Positions 1 through 7,068 of a stretch of DNA of 64,000 nt are shown here, piece by piece. The DNA lies in the NCBI GenBank assembly GCA_965205385.1, contig CBDBGS010000004.1, positions 1 to 64,000 of the forward strand, given 5' to 3'. The first letter of the stretch is position 1; each line of letters begins with the position of its first letter. The translations under genes were made by a program, and so were the position numbers. The DNA comes from CATOSP01 sp965205385. GTDB lineage: Bacteria; Chloroflexota; Dehalococcoidia; Lucifugimonadales; UBA3495. The notes under the pieces were generated by a model. That model was given only the letters and a program-made list of their open reading frames with translations. It was not told where the DNA came from and did not search any database.

Positions 1-819
1 GAGTTTAGCGTCGAGCGGGCCATCGCTCTCGATGCCGACGTGGTAACCCTGAACCTGGGCGGGTTGGAACGGGCAAAAGAGGCGGGCATGATCGACCAAC
101 TTGCGGCGGTCGGCATCCCCGTAGTCGTAATTGACTACCGCCAGGAACCCTTGGAGAACACCGTGCCCAGCACCATCCTACTGGGAAGGCTATTTGACCA
201 GGAGGAACGGGCCCAGGACATCGTAGACTTCTACATTCAACAGGTAAATCTAGTCTATTCCCGGCTCGATCAGATCGAGGGAGAGAAGCCGGTCGTGTTC
301 CTGGACCGGGCGGCGGGGATTCGCGGCGCCGACACCTGCTGCGGAACATTCGGGAGGGCCAACCTGGGCTTGATCATTGAACGGGCCGGCGGCATAAACA
401 TCGGCTCGGACTTGATACCTGGCTGGGGTGGCAACCTGAACCCGGAGCAGATCATCGTGTCGGACCCAGACGTGATAATCGCCACCGGGTCCAACTGGTA
501 TACCTCTAGCCCGGACGGCGACTTCATCAGCATGGGCTATTACACCGACCCCGCGGACTCCCGGTTGGCCATGAGGAAGCTTGCCCAGGGACGTCCGGGA
601 TGGACGAACCTCAGCGCCGTATCCGGAGACCGGTATCACGTGGTGTGGCACCAGTTCTACAATTCTCCTTACCACTTCGTAGTACTGCAGCAATTCGCCA
701 AGTGGTTCCATCCCAAATTGTTCGCGGACATAGACCCTGTGGCTAACTTCGCCGAATTCCACCGCCGATTCTTGCCCATCGAGTACAGCGGCACGTTTAT
801 GCTGTCTGTTAACGAATAA
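1..819 (+). CDS. ABC transporter substrate-binding protein, iron-chelate/cobalamin class (5' partial)
   Basis: The reading frame is open from base 1, so the N-terminus, including signal peptide and lipobox, lies outside the window; the GTG at 40 is internal. The visible part is a TroA/FecB-like periplasmic binding protein: an Ala-Leu-Asp-Ala-Asp-Val-Val segment followed by a helical linker and a second lobe with the usual 'DPDVIIATGSNW' strand. Such proteins capture a ferric siderophore, haem or cobalamin outside the membrane and deliver it to the permease. The permease gene begins 8 bases downstream, and the ATPase follows, so this is a three-gene importer operon. The ligand cannot be decided from sequence. 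No riboswitch or Fur box can be sought because the upstream region is missing. Confidence 0.88.
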   Translation, partial: EFSVERAIALDADVVTLNLGGLERAKEAGMIDQLAAVGIPVVVIDYRQEPLENTVPSTILLGRLFDQEERAQDIVDFYIQQVNLVYSRLDQIEGEKPVVFLDRAAGIRGADTCCGTFGRANLGLIIERAGGINIGSDLIPGWGGNLNPEQIIVSDPDVIIATGSNWYTSSPDGDFISMGYYTDPADSRLAMRKLAQGRPGWTNLSAVSGDRYHVVWHQFYNSPYHFVVLQQFAKWFHPKLFADIDPVANFAEFHRRFLPIEYSGTFMLSVNE

Positions 820-827
820 GGTACAAC

Positions 828-1913
828 ATGTTGACTGAGAGGGTGGCCAGTGCGCCGGCCAACGAGTCAGCCGGCGCCACTGGCAAACGGATTTATCGGC
901 AGATTACCGGGCGCAAATACCTCATCATGGTGTCTCTTGCCGCCGCGCTCGTATTCACGCTGGTCCTGGATATCTCCCTGGGCCCGGCGCGCCTGGGACT
1001 ATGGGAGGTGGCTTCGACCATCCTCATGCCCAATGCGGCGGAGCTTACCACCAGGGTGATCGTCTGGGACATCAGGATGCCAATGGCGATCATCGCCGTG
1101 ATCGTCGGGGCTGCTCTATCCATAGCCGGCGCGGAAATGCAGACCATTTTGAACAATCCTCTGGCGAGCCCGTTCACTTTGGGGATTTCCGCCGCTGCCG
1201 GTTTCGGAGCGGCCCTGGCCCTGGTCCTCGGGTTTAGCATTGTCCCGTTCGCCGGGATATTCCTGGTCTCGATCAACGCCTTCGTGTTCGCCATGATCGC
1301 TTCACTGGCCATCTTCTTGCTTAGCACCATGCGGGGAGTAACGATACAGACGGTGGTGCTGCTGGGGATCGCCCTGGTGTTCCTTTTCAGCTCCCTCCTG
1401 GCGCTGCTGCAATACATCGCGTCGGAACAGGCGCTACAGCAGGTCGTTTTTTGGACCCTGGGCAGCCTGGTCAAGGCCACGTGGCCCAAGATCGGCATCG
1501 CCATCTGTGTGCTGTTGGTCACGACTCCACTGTTCGTCAAGCACGTCTGGACCCTGACTGCCTTAAGACTGGGGGATGACAAGGCGCAAAGCCTTGGCAT
1601 AAACGTCCAAAGGCTCCGGCTCCAGGTGCTTGTCTCGGTATCGTTACTAGCCGCGGCCGCTGTAGCCTTCGTCGGAACTATCGGCTTCGTCGGTTTGGTG
1701 GGACCCCACGTGGCCCGGATGTTGGTGGGCGAAGACCAACGCTTCTTCCTCCCCATGTCAGCCATCACCGGGGCGATCCTGCTCTCGGCAGCCTCTATCG
1801 TCAGCAAGATGATCACCCCAGGCGCGATTTTTCCCATCGGGATCATTACCTCCCTGGTCGGCGTTCCATTTTTCCTCGGCCTAATCCTGACTAGGAGAAG
1901 GCAGCTCTGGTAA
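828..1913 (+). CDS. FecCD-family ABC transporter permease
   Basis: This 361-residue, highly hydrophobic protein has the layout of FecCD/BtuC permeases: a cytoplasmic N-terminal stretch of about 30 residues, then roughly ten membrane segments. Family landmarks seen are 'WDIRMPMAIIAVIVGAALSI' near residue 80 and 'GTIGFVGLVGPHVARMLVG' near residue 285, the conserved loop that touches the ATPase and lies close to the coupling helices. It forms the membrane channel for an iron chelate or cobalamin. The ATG at 828 follows the binding-protein stop by 8 bases, which implies one transcript. The length is normal for the family (about 330-360). Confidence 0.93.
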   Translation: MLTERVASAPANESAGATGKRIYRQITGRKYLIMVSLAAALVFTLVLDISLGPARLGLWEVASTILMPNAAELTTRVIVWDIRMPMAIIAVIVGAALSIAGAEMQTILNNPLASPFTLGISAAAGFGAALALVLGFSIVPFAGIFLVSINAFVFAMIASLAIFLLSTMRGVTIQTVVLLGIALVFLFSSLLALLQYIASEQALQQVVFWTLGSLVKATWPKIGIAICVLLVTTPLFVKHVWTLTALRLGDDKAQSLGINVQRLRLQVLVSVSLLAAAAVAFVGTIGFVGLVGPHVARMLVGEDQRFFLPMSAITGAILLSAASIVSKMITPGAIFPIGIITSLVGVPFFLGLILTRRRQLW

Positions 1914-1926
1914 GGCGGCTAGATTA

Positions 1927-2730
1927 GTGAAGCTATCTGTCGAAGAAGTCCACTTTAGCTATGGTCAGACACCCGTCTTGAAAGGAGTCACCATCGAGGA
2001 CGTGGCTCCAGGAGAGATTACGGCCACCATCGGCCCAAACGCGGCGGGGAAAACCACCTTCTTCAAGTGTATCGCCGGCCTCTTGAAGCCACAGGGATGG
2101 ATTCGTCTGGACGGAGTGGACCTGCGTGAACTGAGGAAAGAAGACATCACCCGTCGGGTGAGCTATCTCCCGCAGGAGTCACCGGTCAACGCGGTCCTCA
2201 CCGTGTTCGAGGCCATCCTGCTAGCCAGGAAGCACACCCTGTCCTGGCGGGTCAGCGAAGAAGACCTCGACTCGGTGGCCCGGGTCCTGGATGACCTGGA
2301 CATCGAAGAGCTGTCGACCCGCTTCCTCAATGAGCTAAGCGGCGGCCAGAAACAGATGGTCTCCATCGCCCAGGCCCTGGTCAGGGACCCCCAGGTCCTG
2401 CTGTTGGACGAACCCACCAGCAGCCTTGACCTCCAGCACCAGCTAGAAGTGTTGGACCTAGTCACCGACGTCACCGCCGAGCGGGGGATAACTACCCTGA
2501 TATCGCTCCACGACCTGAACCTTGCGGCCAGATACGCCGCCCGGTTCGTAGTAATGGACCAGGGGGTGGTCTATGCGTCAGGCGACGCGGCGGAGGTCCT
2601 CACGGCGGACATGTTACGAGATGTCTACGGCGTCAACGCGACCGTCCACGTGATCGGCGAGGGTATCCCCCAGATCAATCCTATCGGATCTGTCAGGACC
2701 AAGAAAACACGCCCGGTCTCAACCGGTTGA
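1927..2730 (+). CDS. FecE/BtuD-type ABC transporter ATP-binding protein
   Basis: The 267-residue protein is the ATPase of the importer. It shows Walker A 'GPNAAGKT' at 36-43, the signature 'LSGGQ' at 137-141, Walker B 'LLLDE' at 158-162 with the following D-loop, and the switch His195 in 'SLHDLN'. It starts at GTG 1927, 13 bases after the permease stop. The C-terminal 60 residues resemble the short tail of siderophore/B12 ATPases and carry no extra domain. The three genes form a complete importer apart from the missing N-terminus of the binding protein. Confidence 0.94.
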   Translation: MKLSVEEVHFSYGQTPVLKGVTIEDVAPGEITATIGPNAAGKTTFFKCIAGLLKPQGWIRLDGVDLRELRKEDITRRVSYLPQESPVNAVLTVFEAILLARKHTLSWRVSEEDLDSVARVLDDLDIEELSTRFLNELSGGQKQMVSIAQALVRDPQVLLLDEPTSSLDLQHQLEVLDLVTDVTAERGITTLISLHDLNLAARYAARFVVMDQGVVYASGDAAEVLTADMLRDVYGVNATVHVIGEGIPQINPIGSVRTKKTRPVSTG

Positions 2731-2746
2731 CCGCCCGCCCCGAACC

Positions 2747-3499
2747 ATGCCCCCGATAAGAGCGGCGGCGATCATGGCGATGGCAATGTCACTAACCTTG
2801 GTGATGGGTTGCGGCGGAAGTCCCGCCGCCGTACCTGATCAACGTCCGCCAACTACCGAGAGTCCCAGGGCCATCGCTACGAGCACCCAACCTGCCCACA
2901 TTTCCACACCGGCGCCAAGCAGGACCCCCGGCAATCCAACTCCGGCCCCCACGTTCACTGTCTTGTCCACCACCCCAGTCGTCTCTCCCGAACCGCCCTC
3001 AGGACATGACCGGACCACCTCCCGAACCAAAGCTTCCCCCAATCTCCCACCAACACTGATGACAACACGCCAACCGGCGCCTTCGACTCCGCCCGCCCCT
3101 CTCAATCCGAGCCCAACCAAGGTCAACACACCTATTGCGCAACCAACGCCAATTCCCGCACCCGAAACAGCGCCAGCCACCCCGGCACTCGGCCCAACCC
3201 CGGACGCAGCCAAGTTGGTTGCCAGTGGCAAGCGCCTAGTCGAACGCCAAAACTGCCTGACGTGCCACACGATCTACGGTCAGGCCTACATTGGGCCAAC
3301 TTTCCAGGGTCTGTACGGCAGTCTCCGGGAGCTCGAAGGCGGGGCAACCGTAACCGCGGACGGGGACTACCTGTGGGAGTCCATCAAACGGCCAAACGCC
3401 AAAATCGTCCTCGGCTATTTCGCGGACGCCATGACAACCGTGTTCTTCAAGGACGCCGAAATCGACGCGATGGTCGAGTACATAAAGACCTTGAAGTAA
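2747..3499 (+). CDS. Lipid-anchored mono-haem cytochrome c with long Pro/Thr linker
   Basis: The 250-residue protein starts with a lipoprotein signal ending 'LVMGC' (lipidated Cys22). A Pro/Thr/Ser-rich, low-complexity linker spans about residues 24-155, and a class I cytochrome c domain follows. The haem motif is Cys170-x-x-Cys173-His174; the probable axial Met is Met229. The domain resembles the c-domain attached to some cytochrome oxidase subunit II proteins ('GPTFQGLYGS', 'YIKTLK' end). It would shuttle electrons at the outer face of the membrane on a flexible stalk. It begins 16 bases after the ABC ATPase, so co-transcription is possible, but a functional link to iron/B12 uptake is only a guess (haem needs iron). 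Confidence 0.85.
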   Translation: MPPIRAAAIMAMAMSLTLVMGCGGSPAAVPDQRPPTTESPRAIATSTQPAHISTPAPSRTPGNPTPAPTFTVLSTTPVVSPEPPSGHDRTTSRTKASPNLPPTLMTTRQPAPSTPPAPLNPSPTKVNTPIAQPTPIPAPETAPATPALGPTPDAAKLVASGKRLVERQNCLTCHTIYGQAYIGPTFQGLYGSLRELEGGATVTADGDYLWESIKRPNAKIVLGYFADAMTTVFFKDAEIDAMVEYIKTLK

Positions 3500-3835
3500 G
3501 ATAAGTCCCAATCGGCCTCCCAGGGCAATCGCATCTTGAATTGACCCGAATCCACCGAGCCGCGTTGTGGGGGCACTGGAAAGGGACGTGAGGGGCAAGG
3601 AGACGCGATTGTCGGGGCGGATTTGGGGCAGACTGGGCCGGTGGTGGCCGTGGGGCGCTGTTCATGGAGGGACCGGAGGCAGCGGGAAACGCTCGCTGGC
3701 CCATCTGGCACGAGTTGAGGAGACGCTTGATTGGCTGGCGGGTGAGGATGATGTCCGAGGCGTGCCGGCTACCGGCCACGCCATCAGGAAGGGAGTGGCC
3801 GGGCGCGCAGCCGGGCGAGGGCGCCAGTGGCCGGC
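3500..3835. other. Stretch without a supportable gene
   Basis: Open frames exist here on both strands because of high GC, but none shows a recognisable domain, a convincing ribosome-binding site or a plausible composition. It marks the change from the transporter/cytochrome operon to the accessory region. No terminator hairpin with a T-run is visible directly after the cytochrome gene. Confidence 0.4.
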
Positions 3836-4183
3836 TCACCCCAGGGCCAACCGCTGGGGAGATGCAGGGAGAAGAAGCGCCGCGGATCCAGCAATCAGCC
3901 CGCGCTCACGGAGCCACCGCCTTGCTGCGTCTTTGTTCATCCCGGCCTCATGCCGGAGGAAGTCCAATACGCCACCCTTGTGGTCAGCCTCAAAGTCGGT
4001 AAACGTGCCGGACCTCGGTGACGGGGATGTCCACACCACCGGCGATCCCCGGGTGCCCCAGCACAGCTTGACGTTCTGGCTCGAGCTCAAGCGTGGATTG
4101 GGGTCTCCGCGAAAATGCCGTGCGGCCGCAACGATAGCCTCCCTCCAGTCGATCGAACTGCCTCCCTGTTGCATATTGCGCAT
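3836..4183 (-). CDS. Short CHC2/primase zinc-finger-like protein (probable fragment)
   Basis: The predicted 115-residue protein has an excellent Shine-Dalgarno (AAGGAGG) 3 bases before the ATG at 4183. Its middle part, 'GTFTDFEADHKGGVLDFLRH' followed by 'AARRWLRERGLI', is the pattern of the N-terminal zinc-finger-like domain of phage and plasmid primases, where G-x-(W/F)-x-D-(F/H) and a Gly-Gly-hydrophobic turn precede the last helix. Only one Cys is present, so metal binding is probably lost. Full primases continue for several hundred residues; here the frame stops right after this domain. Most likely it is a relic of a mobile-element replication gene, though a small stand-alone regulator is possible. 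Confidence 0.5.
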   Translation of the reverse strand: MRNMQQGGSSIDWREAIVAAARHFRGDPNPRLSSSQNVKLCWGTRGSPVVWTSPSPRSGTFTDFEADHKGGVLDFLRHEAGMNKDAARRWLRERGLIAGSAALLLPASPQRLALG

Positions 4184-4327
4184 CCCCCTCCTTACAATCT
4201 GTGGCCTACAGGTTCATTGTGGGCCACTCAAAATGAGGTTGCTCGGGGACCCCTGAATCCCACGGGGCGATCATCGAATTCCTTGGGTGATGGGCTTGGT
4301 GTCCTTTGGCGTTCCTGAACCATAATG

Positions 4328-4350
4328 AAAAAGCCCGGCTTTCGCCGGGC
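4328..4350 (-). terminator. Rho-independent terminator of the recombinase gene
   Basis: A 7-bp perfect stem (GCCCGGC/GCCGGGC, 4333-4350) with a 4-base loop is followed on the minus strand by five T residues (A-tract at 4328-4332 on the plus strand). It lies about 57 bases beyond the stop codon of the serine recombinase and points the right way to end that transcript. Confidence 0.8.
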
Positions 4351-4406
4351 CGATGAAGGTGCGGATGTATGTGACAGCGGGGCGAGCCCCTGCTCGCCCC
4401 GCCGCG

Positions 4407-5006
4407 TCAATCCATGTCGCCTTGGCCCGTATACACCCCTTTCCTGACTGCCCGCACGGTGGGCCTGCTCACCCCGAAGGCCCTGCCCGCTGCGCTGACC
4501 GACCCACCGTTCTCCAGGAAATCCCGGACGGCTTGCAGCTTCTCGGGGTACAGCGCCGGAGGCCTGCCCCCGGTCCGGCCCTCCGCCGCGGCGCGGTCTA
4601 CGCCGGCCTTGATCCGGTCCCGGATGGTCTCCCGCTCCCACTCGGCCAGGGAGAGCAGCATGTGGAGCATTAGCTTGGCGGTGGGGCTGTCGTCACCGGT
4701 GTCCAGCCATTCGGCCAGGGCGCGGATGTGGATGCCCTGGTTGTGGAGCTCCTCGATGGTCCTCAGGCCTTCGGTGAGGTTCCGGGCCAGGCGGTCGATC
4801 CGCGGGACCACCACGACGTCGCCGGGCTGGAGCTTTCCCCGGAGTGTCGTCCACCCGGGGCGGCGCATGTTCCGGCCCGAGGCCACGTCGGTGAAGATGC
4901 GGTCGTCCCTGAGCCCGTGTTCGTTGAGGATGCGGCTCTGGGTTGCTAGCCCGCTCGCGCCCTCCGCCTGGGAGACCCGGATGTAGCCGAAGACTGCTGG
5001 GTCCAT
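4407..5006 (-). CDS. Serine recombinase (resolvase/DNA-invertase, Pin/Hin type)
   Basis: The 199-residue protein starts at the ATG at 5006, chosen because GGGGAGGTGG lies 4-10 bases upstream; longer versions of the frame lack a site. Ser12 in 'YIRVS' is the expected nucleophile. The catalytic domain runs to about residue 140 and keeps 'VVPRIDRLARN' (active-site Arg cluster) and the 'LSLAEWERETIRDRI' dimer helix. The C-terminal end, 'SVSAAGRAFGVSRPTVRAV', is the helix-turn-helix of the Hin/Gin group. It would cut and rejoin short paired sites to resolve or invert DNA. A 154-bp segment bounded by inverted repeats lies 200 bases upstream and is a possible substrate. A clear terminator follows the gene. 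Confidence 0.93.
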   Translation of the reverse strand: MDPAVFGYIRVSQAEGASGLATQSRILNEHGLRDDRIFTDVASGRNMRRPGWTTLRGKLQPGDVVVVPRIDRLARNLTEGLRTIEELHNQGIHIRALAEWLDTGDDSPTAKLMLHMLLSLAEWERETIRDRIKAGVDRAAAEGRTGGRPPALYPEKLQAVRDFLENGGSVSAAGRAFGVSRPTVRAVRKGVYTGQGDMD

Positions 5007-5207
5007 GTGGCCACCTCCCCACGTGGGAATAAAACACCTGTTTGTTTGCCACTCTCTTTCCCGGAGTCTATCCGTATCTGGAGTGGGTGGCAATCAACTG
5101 CTGGAGAAAACGCCAGACTGGAGAAAACATGGGTTGGGGGTTTGTTTGTCAGGAAGGACTGGGCTGCAGTCTCGCCCGCGCCGGACAACTCTAAATGTCC
5201 ACAGACC

Positions 5208-5361
5208 CTAATACTACAGCCGCAGATCACATTCAACAGCTTCAGTTGGTGCTCTTAGCAAGCGGCGGGGACAGGGATTTCGCCTCGTGTACAAAGCTAA
5301 ATTCACCTCCGTCGCTTCTTTAAGAAGTGATGAATCCCGAGAAGTGCGGCTGTAGTACTAG
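5208..5361. repeat. 154-bp segment bounded by 17-bp inverted repeats
   Basis: The left arm CTAATACTACAGCCGCA (5208-5224) and the right arm (5345-5361) are inverted copies matching at 16 of 17 positions. They enclose about 120 bp without a gene. The right arm overlaps the stop codon of the neighbouring minus-strand fragment (5358-5741), so the element's insertion may have created that end. It may be a small non-autonomous (MITE-like) element, or a pair of recombination sites for the adjacent serine recombinase; the arms are shorter than typical 26-bp invertase sites. Confidence 0.6.
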
Positions 5362-5741
5362 GCTGATCCCGGTACCTCTGTCCCCGCCGTCGGCTCAGAG
5401 GCCGCCGGGATCCGTTCGTCCCGTTCCGGTGAATTTCTGTTGATCGGTTCCTCTGATACACGTGATACAGGTGTCTCGGGTGAGACAATTTCTGTAAAGA
5501 TGACCACTGCCGCCGTTATGGCCAGTGGGGTGGAGAGGGTGACGACTGTGTTGGCTATCCTTTTCTTCTGTACCAGTCTTGGCGTCCCCACGGGCATTAA
5601 CGGGGGGAACATGGTTCTGGCCATGTAGAGGAAAGCTGCGAGGTAGGTATTACGTCCTACTGGGTCTCTCCATATCTGGATCTGGAGCTGCCTGTCCTCC
5701 AGGATGGGCTCCGGCGCCTCCCAGTGACCATTGCCGCGGAA
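5358..5741 (-). pseudogene. C-terminal remnant, paralogous to the tail of the lipoprotein at 7015-8766, plus a membrane segment
   Basis: The frame is open from a TGA at 5742 to a TAG at 5358, with no good start until the ATG at 5624. The upstream part, 'HWEAPEPILEDRQLQ' then 'IWRDPVGRNTY', matches 'HWEAPGPILKDEQVL' and 'IWRGKYDTGT' of the large lipoprotein's tail, so this is a truncated paralogue. It then continues into 'FLYMARTMFPPLMPVG', a hydrophobic stretch of about 20 residues ('VVTLSTPLAITAAVVIF') and a Pro/Glu/Ser-rich end. The N-terminal body is gone. A short membrane protein could still be made from ATG 5624, but its ribosome-binding site is weak. Confidence 0.55.
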
Positions 5742-5776
5742 TCAGAAGTTGGGCATGCTGCCTCACTGTCCCCACG

Positions 5777-6577
5777 TCATTTCTCCGCCAGCGTTCGGAC
5801 GATGTGATCGGCCATCTCCTGGTGGGAGGGTGGCTTCCATCCCATGTCGTAGAACGGCTGGTACGAGTGGTATTCGGGGTGCTGTTCCAGGTCGATCCCG
5901 GCTGTGATTATCCGGTTGTAGTTGTAGGCTATATCCAATGTTTCCATTGCCCTGGCCCTGACGATGTCGGAAGCCTCCCATTCTGGGTCTTCCGTGTCCT
6001 GGATCCACGATTCCTCGGAGATCTGGGAGTGGTTGATGACTATGACCGCTCGCACCAGTTCCATGGCTGCCGCCAGGGCCTCTCTGTTGCTGAAGTCTCG
6101 CTCCCTGCTCCTTTCCGCCAGCATCTCGTCGGCGATTTCGGATATTTCCCCAGGGGCCATCGGCTCCACAGTCCCGTTTTCCCTGGGTAGGAGGAAGTAG
6201 CCTATTCCCCACACCGAGTCCTCTTCGTACTCTTCCACCAGGACCCGGCCGGTTTCGGGGTCGACGTGGCGGTTCCAAAGGTCTTGGTTATTCTGTATGG
6301 TTTCTGCTCTCACTTGGTGGACGTACTCCAGGTGGGTTCGTCCGTCCGGTTTTTCCGTAAAGAGTCTGGCCTTGCGCAGGACTTCCCTGCCTGACAGGAT
6401 TTCCCTCTGAGTATTGTGGTGGACACAGTGGAGGGTTTCAGTGTCTTCGACTCTCTCCCTGACCTCCCGGAGGGTGAGTTGGTTCTCCTTGGGGGTTTCC
6501 CTGATCCGGTAGGAGGGTGTTCCTTCGTCACACATGCCGGGAATCAGCACCGGTTTCCGGTGCTCGTGGGCAGTCAT
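5777..6577 (-). CDS. Hypothetical protein, 266 residues
   Basis: I do not recognise this family. The protein is acidic and Glu-rich, without signal peptide, membrane segment or Cys clusters. It has a charged helical N-terminal third ('LTLREVRERVEDTETLHCVH'), a central 'EEYEEDSVWGIGYFLLP' strand region and a helical C-terminal half ('ALAAAMELVRAVIVINHSQI'). The ATG at 6577 is preceded by AGGTGA at a good distance. It lies in the minus-strand accessory run, downstream of the large lipoprotein and upstream of the truncated paralogue. The composition and lack of frame breaks suggest a real gene. Confidence 0.6.
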   Translation of the reverse strand: MTAHEHRKPVLIPGMCDEGTPSYRIRETPKENQLTLREVRERVEDTETLHCVHHNTQREILSGREVLRKARLFTEKPDGRTHLEYVHQVRAETIQNNQDLWNRHVDPETGRVLVEEYEEDSVWGIGYFLLPRENGTVEPMAPGEISEIADEMLAERSRERDFSNREALAAAMELVRAVIVINHSQISEESWIQDTEDPEWEASDIVRARAMETLDIAYNYNRIITAGIDLEQHPEYHSYQPFYDMGWKPPSHQEMADHIVRTLAEK

Positions 6578-7004
6578 GTTCTTGTCACCTGTGCTTTGAG
6601 GGTGTCGCGAGAGTGGGACCGTGGAGGCCGGAGAGCTTCGACTTGAACGAATTGGAGCGGCCTTCCGGCCAATTGCGGGGTGGAGAGAAAGGCGCGAAGG
6701 GTGACCCGGTGGTTACTTTGGGGCCACCCTTCTCCTCTCATGCCGTGTGTTGGGGTCCTGCTTGCGGTCGGCCCAGCCGATGGAATTGGCGCCGAGATGC
6801 AATGGGAGGCCCGGGCCGCCCCCTGGCCGCCGGGCCCGTTACCAGTCGTGCCAGTCCAGCCCGGCGTCCTTCCAGATCTTGGTTCCCGGCCCCGTGGCCG
6901 GGTTGGTCATCACGTGCCCCGGCAGCGGCCACCCGGGGTTCGGGTAGCTCCCCTGGGGGGCGGGCCTGACGATCTTTGTCCCTGTATCGTATTTGCCTCT
7001 CCAT

Positions 7005-7068
7005 ATGAGGGGGGCTACCAGGACCTGCTCGTCCTTATGAGGGGGGCTACCAGGACCTGCTCGTCCTT
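7005..7068. repeat. Perfect 32-bp tandem duplication inside a coding region
   Basis: Two identical 32-base units, 7005-7036 and 7037-7068, sit head to tail. Because 32 is not a multiple of three, the second copy shifts the frame of the overlapping minus-strand lipoprotein gene. Removing one copy restores a frame that runs on to a TAA at 6839. Confidence 0.95.

Noticed and set aside
3567..4256. 229-codon plus-strand frame
   Set aside because: Low-information Arg/Gly/Pro composition, no start signal, and it overlaps the minus-strand primase-like fragment that has a strong ribosome-binding site.
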